Shown piece by piece: positions 38,226 through 47,050 of a DNA stretch of 64,000 bases (its first letter is position 1; every line of letters starts with the position of its first letter). A program made the position numbers and the translations under genes. The notes under the pieces are model-generated. The model worked only from the letters and a program-made list of their open reading frames with translations, was not told the DNA's origin and searched no databases. Source of the DNA: Azospirillum oleiclasticum (GTDB lineage: Bacteria; Pseudomonadota; Alphaproteobacteria; Azospirillales; Azospirillaceae); NCBI RefSeq assembly GCF_013423485.1, contig NZ_JABFFR010000013.1, forward strand, positions 62,001 through 126,000, written 5' to 3'.

Positions 38226-38408
38226 TCAGTGCCCGTGTGTGCCCGTCTTGGCGCCCGCCTTCAGCACATAGAGGCGCGAGCAGTAGGGGCATTCGACCCG
38301 GCCGTCGGCGCTCAGCGTCAGATAGACGAGCGGATGGCCCAGTGCGCCGCCACCGCCGTCGCAGCCCACCGTCTCGGTTTCCACCTCGATCGTCTCGACC
38401 GGCTCCAT
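38226..38408 (-). CDS. zinc-finger CHCC-type protein (60 aa)
   Basis: This is a 60-residue protein with the zf-CHCC pattern: a Cys in VGCDGGGGALGHP, then His in GHP, then CPYC after a beta hairpin (VYLTLSADGRVECPYCSRLY). This is the bacterial counterpart of the mitochondrial complex I subunit NDUFS6 family and binds one zinc ion. In alphaproteobacteria it is a common small conserved gene, probably tied to complex I. ATG 38408 has AGGGAGG upstream; an extra 14 residues to 38450 are not family-like. Confidence 0.88.
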   Translation of the reverse strand: MEPVETIEVETETVGCDGGGGALGHPLVYLTLSADGRVECPYCSRLYVLKAGAKTGTHGH

Positions 38409-38564
38409 GAAGGGCGTCCTCCCTTTGACACGCGTGGAACTTCGCGGCACCGTTAGGATGGTCGGCGCCGCCCGCGCGGGATCATACGCAAAGGCGCGCG
38501 GCGTTCAACGGGTTCCGTGGACGCACCCCGGCCGCACCGTCGCAACGAAGGCATCCGTTCCCCC

Positions 38565-39563
38565 ATGGCCCACGCCGTTCCCGTCTCCCCCATCCGCTTG
38601 CCGGCCTCGGCCGTGGAGGTGCGGGGGCTGACCAAGACCTACGCCGGCACCGGCAAGGCCGGCCCGAAGCTGGCGCTGAAGGGCATCGACCTGACGATTC
38701 CCCGCGGCTCGCTGTTCGCCCTGCTCGGCCCCAACGGGGCCGGCAAGTCCACCCTGATCAACATCCTGGCGGGGCTGGTGAACAAGAGCGCCGGCAGCGT
38801 CGCCATCTGGGGCACCGACATCGACGAGCACCCGCGCCAGGCGCGCGCCTCGATCGGCGTGGTGCCGCAGGAACTGAACATGGACCCCTTCTTCACCCCG
38901 CGCGAGATCCTGGAGCTGCAGGCGGGCCTCTACGGGGTGCCGAAGCGCGAGCGGCGCACCGACGAGCTGCTGGCCGCCGTCGGCCTGTCCGACAAGGCGG
39001 ACGCGCACGCCCGCTCGCTGTCGGGCGGCATGAAGCGGCGGCTGATGGTGGCCAAGGCCATGGTGCACAGCCCGCCGGTGCTGGTTCTGGACGAGCCCAC
39101 CGCCGGGGTGGACGTCGAGCTGCGCCACCTGCTGTGGGAGCATGTCCGCATGCTGAACCGGGCGGGCAGCACGGTGCTGCTGACCACGCACTACCTCCAG
39201 GAGGCGGAGGAGCTGTGCGACACCATCGCCATCATCAACCACGGCGCCGTGGTGGCGTGCGAGGCGAAGTCGTCGCTGCTGCGCCGGGTGGACGCCAAGG
39301 CGGTGATCATGCTGGTCGACCGTGACCTGGACGCGGTGCCCGCCACACTGGCGGGCTTCACCGCCGACCTGCCGGAGCCGCGGCGCCTCGTCGTCCGCTA
39401 CCAGCCGAGCCGGCAGCGCATCGACGCGGTGCTGGCGGCGGTGGCCGCCGCCGGCCTGTCGATCGTCGATCTGACCACCGAGCAGTCGGACCTGGAGGAC
39501 ATCTTCCTCCAGCTCACCGGTGGTGCCCATGCGGCGGCTTCGGGGACGGGGGCGGCGGCATGA
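38565..39563 (+). CDS. ABC transporter ATP-binding protein
   Basis: This 332-aa ATPase has an intact nucleotide-binding domain: Walker A GPNGAGKST, the Q-loop VVPQELN, signature LSGGMKRR, Walker B LVLDEPTAGVD and H-loop TTHYLQEAEEL. A C-terminal extension of about 100 residues (after 230) contains the DxxP-like SDLEDIFLQLTG segment found in drug- and lipid-export ATPases of the CcmA/YadG group. The expected membrane subunit is absent. Instead, the gene overlaps a lipoprotein hydrolase by 4 nt (ATGA). ATG 38565 is preferred, with GTG 38517 possible. Confidence 0.92.
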   Translation: MAHAVPVSPIRLPASAVEVRGLTKTYAGTGKAGPKLALKGIDLTIPRGSLFALLGPNGAGKSTLINILAGLVNKSAGSVAIWGTDIDEHPRQARASIGVVPQELNMDPFFTPREILELQAGLYGVPKRERRTDELLAAVGLSDKADAHARSLSGGMKRRLMVAKAMVHSPPVLVLDEPTAGVDVELRHLLWEHVRMLNRAGSTVLLTTHYLQEAEELCDTIAIINHGAVVACEAKSSLLRRVDAKAVIMLVDRDLDAVPATLAGFTADLPEPRRLVVRYQPSRQRIDAVLAAVAAAGLSIVDLTTEQSDLEDIFLQLTGGAHAAASGTGAAA

Positions 39564-40570
39564 TCCTGCCGGGCGGCCTGCCGCGGCTGCTGGCCGCCGC
39601 ACTCCTCGCGCTGGGCCTTGCCGGCTGCAGCACCGCCTTCCAGCCGATGGGGCCCAGCGTGGAGGTTGCGCGCATGACGGACGCCGAACTGGTGGCGCCC
39701 GATGGTTTCCGCCTGCCGCTGCGCCGCTGGGCGCCGCCGGAGGGGATGCCGGTGCAGGGCGTGATCCTTGCCCTGCACGGTTACAACGACTATTCCAACG
39801 CCTTCGACGGGGCCGGCCGCTGGTTCGCCGGGCGGGGCCTCGTCACCTACGCCTACGACCAGCGCGGCTTCGGCGCCACCCGCAACGCCGGGATCTGGGC
39901 GGGGGCGGACACCATGGTGGCCGACCTGCGCATGGCGGCCGATCTGCTGCGCGCCCGCCATCCCATCGGCACGCCTTTCTACCTGCTGGGGGAGAGCATG
40001 GGCGGGGCGGTCATCATGGCGGCGCTGGCCGGACCGCACCCGCCGCGCACCGACGGCGCCATCCTGGTGGCGCCCGCCGTGTGGGGTTTCAACAGCATGG
40101 GCTTCCTGCCGCGCACGGCGCTGCGGCTCAGCTACGCCGCGGTGCCGGGCTGGGTCGTCCATCCGCCGAAGGAGCTGAACATCCAGCCCTCCGACAACAT
40201 CGAGATGCTGCGCGCGCTGGGCCGCGACCCGCTGGTGATCAAGGGTTCGCGCGTCGATGCGCTGTACGGCCTGACCGAGCTGATGGGGCGCGCCATGGAC
40301 GCCTGCGGGCGGTTGCGGGCGCCGGCCCTGATGCTCTACGGCCGCCACGAGCAGGTGCTGCCGAGCGGCCCGGTGGAGAAGGCCATGACCGCCCTGCGAA
40401 GCTCCGCGCGCAACCGCGTGGCCCTCTATCCCAAGGGCTACCACATGCTGCTGCGGGACCTGTCGGCGGAGGTCGTGCTGGCCGACATCGCCCACTGGAT
40501 CGGCAATCCCTCCGAGCCGCTGCTCAGCGGCGCCGACCGTACGGATCCGGCGCTCGTCGCGGCGCGGTGA
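39560..40570 (+). CDS. lysophospholipase-like alpha/beta hydrolase lipoprotein
   Basis: This is a 336-aa outer- or inner-membrane lipoprotein. Signal and lipobox are LLALGLAGC at about 15-23. The alpha/beta hydrolase has ALHGYNDYS (oxyanion), GESMGGA (nucleophile Ser), Asp in PALMLYGRHEQ-type loop and His in YPKGYHMLLRD. The layout matches monoacylglycerol lipase or lysophospholipase L2. The start overlaps the ABC ATPase stop, so translation is coupled and the two products probably act on one membrane lipid. A 57-aa gene overlaps its 3' end on the other strand. Confidence 0.9.
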   Translation: MILPGGLPRLLAAALLALGLAGCSTAFQPMGPSVEVARMTDAELVAPDGFRLPLRRWAPPEGMPVQGVILALHGYNDYSNAFDGAGRWFAGRGLVTYAYDQRGFGATRNAGIWAGADTMVADLRMAADLLRARHPIGTPFYLLGESMGGAVIMAALAGPHPPRTDGAILVAPAVWGFNSMGFLPRTALRLSYAAVPGWVVHPPKELNIQPSDNIEMLRALGRDPLVIKGSRVDALYGLTELMGRAMDACGRLRAPALMLYGRHEQVLPSGPVEKAMTALRSSARNRVALYPKGYHMLLRDLSAEVVLADIAHWIGNPSEPLLSGADRTDPALVAAR

Positions 40571-40697
40571 GGGCCGCGGCCAATGCCGCGCGCCGCCGTC
40601 CGGCGGCCGACGCGGCGGCGGCGAGCGCCAGCGTGGACAGGGTCATCAGGATGCCGGCGACCAGGGCGCCGTTCAGGGCGACGATCAGGGTGTCCAT
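40524..40697 (-). CDS. 57-aa single-pass membrane protein
   Basis: This small gene is supported by GGAGGT at 6-nt spacing from ATG 40697, one of the best ribosome-binding sites in the window. It encodes one membrane segment (ALVAGILMTLSTLALAAAA, about 11-29) and a basic Arg-rich tail. The last 47 bp overlap the 3' end of the lipoprotein hydrolase on the opposite strand. It is divergent from the response regulator across 269 nt. Function unknown; comparison with relatives would test coding conservation. Confidence 0.6.
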   Translation of the reverse strand: MDTLIVALNGALVAGILMTLSTLALAAAASAAGRRRAALAAALTAPRRAPDPYGRRR

Positions 40698-40966
40698 GGC
40701 GCACCTCCGCAGGGGGCAGGGGCAAGGGGGGTAGGACCCCAGCCTGCGCCCGGATGCGGCGGCTGGGAATGATCGGGATCAAATGATCAGCGATCCGGCG
40801 AATCCGCCGTCGGCGGGTCCGCCGCATGGACGGGTCAACCCGGACCTTCGTCACGGCCGCAAGCCGTAGCCTATCGCCGATGGTGAAAGCCGGCGCAGCC
40901 ACTATTGAAGGCAGAGAAACGCTGCCCATTTTCGGCGCACAGTCCACGAAGAAATCGGGTTGCGTT

Positions 40967-41386
40967 GTGAAGATTCTCGTCGTCGAGGACGATCCGCTGA
41001 TCGGCCCCGCCATGAAGGCCGTGCTGACCAGCGTCGCGCACGAGGTCGTCGGCCCCGTCCGCGCCGCCGCCAAGGCGAGCCGGCTGGCGGCCCGCATGCG
41101 TCCGGATCTGGCGCTGGTCGATTACCATCTGGCGGGCGGCGAGGACGGGCTGAGCCTGGTGCGCAGGCTGCGCCGCGACCTGGGCGTGCCGTCGCTGCTC
41201 GTCACCGGCTTCGACCACCGCTTCCAGGAGGTGCGGGACGACGCCCTGGGCCTTCTGCGCAAGCCCTTCACGCCGCAGGCGCTGACCGACGCGGTGGCGG
41301 CGGTGGAGCGCCTGCTGCACGGGCTGCTCCCCCCGGTCCTGCCGCCCTCGCTGGTGCTGTTCGGGGAGCCGCGGCCGGCGGCGTAA
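40967..41386 (+). CDS. receiver-only response regulator
   Basis: This is a 139-aa two-component receiver domain without an output domain. The acidic pocket is VVEDD (about 6-10), the phosphoacceptor Asp is in LALVDYHLAGGEDG, and the Thr and Lys switches are in LLVTGFD and LRKPFTPQ. Such stand-alone receivers act as phosphate relays or bind partner proteins. No histidine kinase is adjacent. GTG 40967 begins the domain directly; upstream in-frame codons to 40826 lack domain sequence and a ribosome-binding site. It is convergent with a NIT-domain chemoreceptor. Confidence 0.88.
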   Translation: MKILVVEDDPLIGPAMKAVLTSVAHEVVGPVRAAAKASRLAARMRPDLALVDYHLAGGEDGLSLVRRLRRDLGVPSLLVTGFDHRFQEVRDDALGLLRKPFTPQALTDAVAAVERLLHGLLPPVLPPSLVLFGEPRPAA

Positions 41387-41407
41387 AGCCGGCCGGGCAG
41401 GGGGGGC

Positions 41408-43969
41408 TCACCCGCCCGCGGCGTTGCGGAAGAAGGCGATCATCCGCCGGAGGTCGCCGGCCTGATCGGCCAGCGACCGTGCGGCTCCGCTCGTCTCCTC
41501 CACCATGGCGGCGTTCTTCTGGGTCATCTCGTCCATCTGCGAGACCGTGGCGTTGATCTCGTCCAGGGCACCCGCCTGTTCGGCCGAGGCGGTCGCCATG
41601 CCGGCGATGCGGGTGGCGACGTCCTGCACCCCGGCCATGATCCCGTCGAGTGCCGAGCCGGCCTGGCGCACCAGCGCCACCCCGTCGCGTACCTGTCCGT
41701 CGCTGTCCAGGATCAGGGCCTTGATCTCCTTCGACGCCTGGGCGGAGCGCTGGGCGAGCTGGCGGACCTCCTGTGCCACCACGGCGAAGCCGCGCCCGGC
41801 GTCGCCGGCGCGCGCTGCCTCCACCGCGGCGTTGAGCGCCAGCAGATTGGTCTGGAAGGCGATCTCGTCGATCACCCCGATGATGTCGGTGATGCGGCGC
41901 GCCGACTCCTCGATGCGCTGCATGGCGGTGACGGCCGAGCCGGCGACGCTGCCGCCGCTTTCGGCCGCCTTGCGGGCCTGGGCGGCCAGCTGGTTGGCCT
42001 CGTGCGCGCTGTCGGCGTTCTCGCGCACGGTGGCTCCCAGCTCCTCCATGGCGGCGGCGGTCTGCTCCAGGCTGGCGGCCTGCTGCTCGGTGCGGTGGGC
42101 GAGGTCGTCCGAGCCGGCGGAGATCTCGGCGGCGGCGGACGCGATGGTCTCCGCCGCCGCGGCGATGCCCGACACGATGTCGCTCAGCCGGTCGGCGGTG
42201 CGGTTGGCGTCGTCGCGGATGCGGGCGAACATCCCCTCGTGCTCGCCGGTCATGCGCCGGCCCAGGTCGCCGTCGGCCAGCGCCTCCAGGAAATCCACCA
42301 CGTCCCGCAGCGACCGCGCCGCGGCCTCCGATTGGGCGTTCAGGCGCCGGGCGAGGTCGAGCATGAAGCCGCTCTTGCCCGCCGGGTCGATGCGCCGGGT
42401 GAAGTCGCCGGCCGCGGCGGCCTCGGACATGGCGGCGATCTCCGCCTGGATGGTCAGCTCCTGCGTCACGTCGCGCCATTCCACGACGGTGCCGTGCCGC
42501 TCGCCCGCCGCGTCGATCACCGGGGTGGCCACCAGGTCGAATCGGCGGGAGCCGACCTCGATGCGGGCGCGGTGGGGGGCGGTGAGGTCGCGGATCATGG
42601 CGCGCTGCTCCGCCGGGTTCTTATGGAACCGGTCGAAATCCGCCCCGATCAGGCTCGACGCGTCGAAGCCCGGCAACTGCCGGCGGATATCCTCCTCCGC
42701 CGTCTTGAACATCTCCTGCACGGCGCGGTTGACATAGATGAGCGTGCCGTCGCGGTCGGCCATCATCACGTTGGCGGACACGGTGTCGAGCGCGGTCTTC
42801 ACCCGCATCGCCGCCACACCGGCGTTGCGGATGGCGTGGATGGCGCGGGCGAGGTGGCCCAGCTCGTCGCCGCGCTCCTCGCCGGGAACGGTCACCTGCA
42901 CGTCGCCCTCCGCGATCCGCGTGGTGGCGCCGGTCAGCCCGCCGATGGCGCGGGTGACCGAGCCCACCACCATCAAGCCGATGGCGACGGCCCCCGCCGA
43001 CGCCACCAGCGCCACCCCCAGCAGGATCGCGAAGTCGGTGGCGGCCCGCTTGGCAGCCGCCGCCGCGGTCGCGCGCAGGGCGTTCGCGGTCGCATCCTCC
43101 ACCGCCTTCAGCCGGTCGATGCGCGCGGTGGTCGCCTTGAACCAGTGGGGTGCGGGCGTGCCCTTCAGGTCACCGCCGATACCGGCGTCGATCGCCAGCC
43201 GGCGAAGCCCCTCGACTCCCTGGCTGTCCGCCCCCTCCAGCTCGCGCGTCAGCGCGGCGCCGAGCTCGGCCGGGGCGGACGCTCGGTGCACGCCGAAATA
43301 GGCGTCCTGCGCCGCGATCAGCCCGATCAGCCGGGCGTAGAGCGTGCCGTCGAATCGCCCGGCGGCGAAGCCGGCGGAGCCGGTCGCCCGTTCCTGCCCC
43401 GCACGCTCCTTGCCCTGGAGCAGGGCTGCGTAGGCGTGGACGAGCTGGCGCACCTCCGCGTCGGTGGAGGCGCGCGCCAGCTCCCCTGTGGCGTCGAGCA
43501 GCCCGCTGATCAGGCGGGTGTACTGCGCGAAGCTGTCCGGCCCTTTGACCGTCAGCCGGTCGATGCCGGCGCGCCGAGCGTCCTGCCCGGCCAGAAGCCC
43601 CTCCGCCTCCGCCAGCCGGGTCAGGAAGGCGGCGTAGGCCGGCTGGTCGCGCAGCGGGGCCAGCGCGTGCGTCAGCGCGGCGGCGGCCTGGCTGGTCAGC
43701 CGGCGCTGCTCGGTCAACTCGCTGCGGAACTGGGTGCCGCCGCTGGCGAGGAACAGGGCGGACGCGCCGCGTTCCTTCTGCAGCTCGTGGGCGAGGGACC
43801 CGATGGCCACCGCCGCCTCGGTCAGCGTCTCCACCCGGCCAAGGTCGGCCAGGGTGCGCCAGCGTTCATACACGGTGACGGCGGAAATCCCGACCAGGGC
43901 CAACACCGCGACCAGCAGGCCGGCGAGGACCTGCTGCCGGATCGGCCGGTTGGAAAGGCGCAGGCTCAT
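41408..43969 (-). CDS. NIT-domain methyl-accepting chemotaxis protein with PAS
   Basis: This is an 853-aa chemoreceptor. TM1 is about 15-33. A nitrate/nitrite-sensing (NIT) type helical periplasmic domain follows (about 40-300, LAHELQKERGASALFLASGG), then TM2 about 313-335, HAMP, a PAS domain about 385-515 (VNRAVQEMFKTAEEDI, then VVEWRDVTQEL), a second HAMP-like segment, and a signalling domain with tip [23 protein letters not shown]. The tip differs from the [10 protein letters not shown] of the other four receptors and resembles the shorter class of enterobacterial receptors. AGGAG precedes ATG 43969. No che gene is near. Confidence 0.93.
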   Translation of the reverse strand: MSLRLSNRPIRQQVLAGLLVAVLALVGISAVTVYERWRTLADLGRVETLTEAAVAIGSLAHELQKERGASALFLASGGTQFRSELTEQRRLTSQAAAALTHALAPLRDQPAYAAFLTRLAEAEGLLAGQDARRAGIDRLTVKGPDSFAQYTRLISGLLDATGELARASTDAEVRQLVHAYAALLQGKERAGQERATGSAGFAAGRFDGTLYARLIGLIAAQDAYFGVHRASAPAELGAALTRELEGADSQGVEGLRRLAIDAGIGGDLKGTPAPHWFKATTARIDRLKAVEDATANALRATAAAAAKRAATDFAILLGVALVASAGAVAIGLMVVGSVTRAIGGLTGATTRIAEGDVQVTVPGEERGDELGHLARAIHAIRNAGVAAMRVKTALDTVSANVMMADRDGTLIYVNRAVQEMFKTAEEDIRRQLPGFDASSLIGADFDRFHKNPAEQRAMIRDLTAPHRARIEVGSRRFDLVATPVIDAAGERHGTVVEWRDVTQELTIQAEIAAMSEAAAAGDFTRRIDPAGKSGFMLDLARRLNAQSEAAARSLRDVVDFLEALADGDLGRRMTGEHEGMFARIRDDANRTADRLSDIVSGIAAAAETIASAAAEISAGSDDLAHRTEQQAASLEQTAAAMEELGATVRENADSAHEANQLAAQARKAAESGGSVAGSAVTAMQRIEESARRITDIIGVIDEIAFQTNLLALNAAVEAARAGDAGRGFAVVAQEVRQLAQRSAQASKEIKALILDSDGQVRDGVALVRQAGSALDGIMAGVQDVATRIAGMATASAEQAGALDEINATVSQMDEMTQKNAAMVEETSGAARSLADQAGDLRRMIAFFRNAAGG

Positions 43970-44046
43970 GACCGACTCCTGATGCGCAAGGGTTGCGCCG
44001 GCGGTTGCCGGCTCACCCTTCGGTGTAAGGTTCTATGACGTTCGGA

Positions 44047-45174
44047 TCAAGCCGCGTGGTTACGGAACCGGCCATAGGTATAGTGTGCGGCGCAGGCCCC
44101 CTCCGACGACACCATGCAGGAGCCGACGGGGTTCTCCGGCGTGCAGCCGGTGCCGAACAGCGCGCAGTCGGCAGGCGCCTTGCGCCCGCGCAGGATCTCG
44201 CCGCAGGCGCAGCCCTTGTGGTCGGCGACCGAGCGGCCGGGCACGGCGAAGCGCCGCTCGGCGTCGAAGGCCGCGAACGCCTCCCGGATGCGCAGCGCGC
44301 TGTCGGGGATGGCGCCCAGCCCCCGCCATTCGAAGGAGGGGCGAAGCTCGAACACCTCGGCCACCAGCGCCTGCGCCTTGCGGTTGCCGTCGCGGGTGAC
44401 GGCGCGGGTGAACTGGTTCTCCGCCAGGGCGCGGCCGTCGTTGATCTGCCCGACCAGCATCAGCACCGCCTGCATCACGTCCAGCGGCTCGAACCCGGCC
44501 ACCACCACCGGCTTGCGGTGCTCCTCCGCGAAGATCTCGTAGGGGCGGCTGCCGATGACGACGGAGACGTGCGCCGGGCCGATGAAGCCGTCCAGCGGCA
44601 CGCCGGCCCCGGCCTCCTCCGGGCTGTCCAGGATGGCGCGGATCGCGGCGGGGGTCAGCACATGGTTGCAGAAGACGCTGAAGTTGGTCAGGCCCTTGTC
44701 GCGCGCCGCGCGGATGACCACGGCGGTGGGCGGAGTCGTGGTCTCGAAGCCGATGGCGAGGAAGACCACCTCCCGCTCCGGGTTGCGTTCGGCGATGGCG
44801 AGCGCGTCGCCGGCCGACAGCACCATGCGGATGTCGGCGCCCGCGGCCTTCGCCTTCAACAGGCTGGTGCGCCCCGACGCCGGCACCCGCATCAGGTCGC
44901 CGTAGGTGCACAGGATCACCCCCGGCTGGCGGGCGATGGCGATGGCGTCGTCGATGCGCCCGACCGGCAGCACGCAGACCGGGCAGCCCGGCCCGTGGAT
45001 CAGCCGGATCGCCGGCGGCAGCAGGTCGGGCAGGCCGTAGCGGGCGATGGCGTGGGTGTGGCCGCCGCAGAACTCCATGATGTGGTAGCGGCGGTCGGGC
45101 CGCACCGCCGCCGCGATGGCACGGGCCAGCCCGCGCGCCAGCGCCGCGTCCCGGAACTCGTCGATGTACCTCAT
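44047..45174 (-). CDS. hypD: hydrogenase maturation protein HypD
   Basis: HypD (375 aa, the usual length) is the iron-sulfur scaffold that, with HypC, assembles the Fe(CN)2CO centre of [NiFe] hydrogenases. Conserved signatures are all present: MEFCGGHTHAIARYG, HGPGCPVCVLP, the CN-ligand region GFETTTPPTA, and the C-terminal Cys cluster KGCACGEILRG, CALFGTGCTP and GSCMVSSEGACAA. ATG 45174 follows GGAGAAGAGG. hypC, hypE and other hydrogenase genes are absent from the window; the neighbours are a chemoreceptor and a Fic gene, so it stands alone. Confidence 0.95.
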   Translation of the reverse strand: MRYIDEFRDAALARGLARAIAAAVRPDRRYHIMEFCGGHTHAIARYGLPDLLPPAIRLIHGPGCPVCVLPVGRIDDAIAIARQPGVILCTYGDLMRVPASGRTSLLKAKAAGADIRMVLSAGDALAIAERNPEREVVFLAIGFETTTPPTAVVIRAARDKGLTNFSVFCNHVLTPAAIRAILDSPEEAGAGVPLDGFIGPAHVSVVIGSRPYEIFAEEHRKPVVVAGFEPLDVMQAVLMLVGQINDGRALAENQFTRAVTRDGNRKAQALVAEVFELRPSFEWRGLGAIPDSALRIREAFAAFDAERRFAVPGRSVADHKGCACGEILRGRKAPADCALFGTGCTPENPVGSCMVSSEGACAAHYTYGRFRNHAA

Positions 45175-45249
45175 GCCGCCCGCCTCTTCTCCGCGCACCG
45201 TCGCCGCGGCATTGGGCCGCAAGGGGCGGTGCGGCCGCATTGATGCGGG

Positions 45250-46416
45250 TCAAGCCTTGGTTGCGGGCGTGTTCACGCGCGGCGACCGGTGCGGCGACGA
45301 TTCGAACAGGGCGATGACCTCGGGCGCGACGAACAGACGATCCCGCGCCCGTGCCCCGGCCGCCGTCACGATCCCCATGCCGGCAAGCTGGCCGACGGCC
45401 CGGTTCACGCTGGCGAAGGTGCCGCGGCCGATGCCCGCCACCGCATCCCGGATCGTGAAGGCGGGCGTGGTCAGGATCCACGGCACCAGATCATGCACGG
45501 CGCTGTCGGAACGGACGCTCCCCGTCGTGCGCTTCCAGCCGTCGAGAAGCGTTCCCAGCTTGCCGATGCGGTCCAGGTTCAGCCCGGCGGTCTGCGCCGT
45601 CAGCGCCAGGAACACACGCGTCCATGCGCCCATGTCGCCGGTCAGCCGTCCCCGCTTCAGCGCGGAGACGTAGGTCTGTTTGTCCCGGTGCACCGCCTCT
45701 CCGAGGAAGCAGCAGGCGTTGCGCGTCGCCCCCTTGGCGCGGAGGACGAGCGGCACCAGCAACCGGCCGACGCGGCCGTTGCCGTCGGCCGTCGGATGGA
45801 TGTGCTCGAACAGCCAGTGCGACACCGCCTGGCGGACGAGTTCGGGACCGCCCGTCGCCATGGTGAAGGAGGCCCACGCCTCCAGCGCCGCGGGAAGCGC
45901 GGCCGGCGACGTGTAATGGAACAGGCCGGTCGGTGAGTCGGGATCGTCCGTGGCGTTCGGGTGGGCCTTCCAGCGTCCGGCCTGCGCCGCCCAATAGGGA
46001 TCGGGGTCCCGGTCGAACAGGCGGCGGTGGATGGCGAGCGCCGCGTCGCATGGTGCTCCCATCCCGTCTTGGAGATCGTCGAACGCCTCGGCAGCCCCGG
46101 AAACGGACGCCGCATCCTGCGGATCCTTCGCCCGCCGCAGGGCGCTCTGGTATTCGAGCAGGTCGGTGAAGGAGGTGGTGGCGCCTTCGGCCCCCGAGGA
46201 GTGCACGGCATCCAACCGGGCGAACAGCCGCCCGACGACACCGGGCACCGGGAAGGCGGACAACGCCCGGTCGAACGCCTCGACGACCGGGCGGGTGCGA
46301 TCGAGCGCCTCCCACACCTCGTCGGTCGGGGGCAGCGGGGGCACGGGTGGCCGGTAGCAGGCGACGATCCGTCCGCCCTCCGCCTCGAACGGTTCGTAAG
46401 CACCGAAGCCGATCAC
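45250..46416 (-). CDS. Fic-domain protein with class-II-type inhibitory motif
   Basis: This is a 388-aa Fic protein that would transfer AMP (or another nucleotide moiety) to a target hydroxyl. The active loop is H207-PTADGNGRVGR, with Thr209 where HPFxxGNGR has Phe. An N-terminal inhibitory motif of the form (S/T)xxxE(G/N) is present: S73-SGAE77-G78, whose Glu would block ATP binding (class II). The C-terminal 80 residues form a winged-helix-like domain (FASVNRAVGQLAGMGIV). The start is GTG 46416 with AAGGA upstream. The AT-rich 5' flank with a TATAAT suits a mobile or accessory gene. Confidence 0.9.
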   Translation of the reverse strand: MIGFGAYEPFEAEGGRIVACYRPPVPPLPPTDEVWEALDRTRPVVEAFDRALSAFPVPGVVGRLFARLDAVHSSGAEGATTSFTDLLEYQSALRRAKDPQDAASVSGAAEAFDDLQDGMGAPCDAALAIHRRLFDRDPDPYWAAQAGRWKAHPNATDDPDSPTGLFHYTSPAALPAALEAWASFTMATGGPELVRQAVSHWLFEHIHPTADGNGRVGRLLVPLVLRAKGATRNACCFLGEAVHRDKQTYVSALKRGRLTGDMGAWTRVFLALTAQTAGLNLDRIGKLGTLLDGWKRTTGSVRSDSAVHDLVPWILTTPAFTIRDAVAGIGRGTFASVNRAVGQLAGMGIVTAAGARARDRLFVAPEVIALFESSPHRSPRVNTPATKA

Positions 46417-46427
46417 GGCAGGCGTCC

Positions 46428-46459
46428 TTATTATACTTTAGCTGACGATCGCATAATAA
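46428..46459 (-). promoter_or_regulatory. AT-rich promoter region of the Fic gene
   Basis: TTATTATA (46428-46435) and ATAATAA (46453-46459) form an inverted repeat with a TATAAT-like -10 on the minus strand close to the Fic GTG start. This is a strong compositional break from the GC-rich surroundings and may be a promoter plus autoregulatory site. Confidence 0.45.
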
Positions 46460-46606
46460 CGCGGTGGCGCGCTGTCGGATAGCGGGCTCCGCCGGTCGTG
46501 AGACATCGTGCCGCCTTGGTGCCCGCGCACCCACCGCGTATGACCGGTGCCACAAGAAGGCGGCCGGTTCGTCCGGCCCAACAACCATGAGGGGACGGAA
46601 ACCACC

Positions 46607-47050
46607 ATGCAGCCGAAGACCATGAAGCCCAGCGCTGGCCCGCGCTGGGAGACGATCGCGTGGCAGCCCGGATTCGGCGTCGGCCACGGCGCCATCGACG
46701 GCGACCACCGCCGCCTGTTCGAGCTGTTCAACGAGTTCGCCACCGCGGTGAACGAGAACCGCGGCGACGCCGAGATCCAGGGCGTGTTGGGCGAGCTGCT
46801 CGAATACACCGATTACCATTTCGACCGCGAGGAGGGGCTGATGCGCGAGCATGGCTATCCCGACTACGCCGGTCACAAGGCGATGCACGACGCCTTCGTC
46901 CGCCAGCTCCACGACGTGAACAACGCGCTGGATGCCGGCGGGGAGAAGGGCGCCTATGTGCTGGGCGTGCTCGGCAAGTGGCTGACCGGCCACATCCTCG
47001 GCGTCGACAAGAAGCTGGGCGCCTTCCTGGAGCAGCGGCCGGCGGCGTGA
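46607..47050 (+). CDS. bacteriohemerythrin
   Basis: This is a 147-aa cytosolic oxygen-binding four-helix protein with the canonical di-iron ligand set: GVGHGAIDGDHRRLF, DYHFDREEGLM, HKAMHDAF and the closing HILGVDKKL (HxxxxD). Such proteins deliver or buffer O2 in microaerophilic, motile bacteria. ATG 46607 follows GGGGACGGAA. It is not adjacent to a sensory gene. A GGCCGG/CCGGCC hairpin in its leader is too short to call a terminator. Confidence 0.92.
   Translation: MQPKTMKPSAGPRWETIAWQPGFGVGHGAIDGDHRRLFELFNEFATAVNENRGDAEIQGVLGELLEYTDYHFDREEGLMREHGYPDYAGHKAMHDAFVRQLHDVNNALDAGGEKGAYVLGVLGKWLTGHILGVDKKLGAFLEQRPAA

Noticed and set aside
44060-45481. Possible hypC-like gene upstream of hypD in another frame
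   Set aside because: The sequence is a frame shadow of hypD and Fic and lacks the HypC N-terminal MCxxxP motif.
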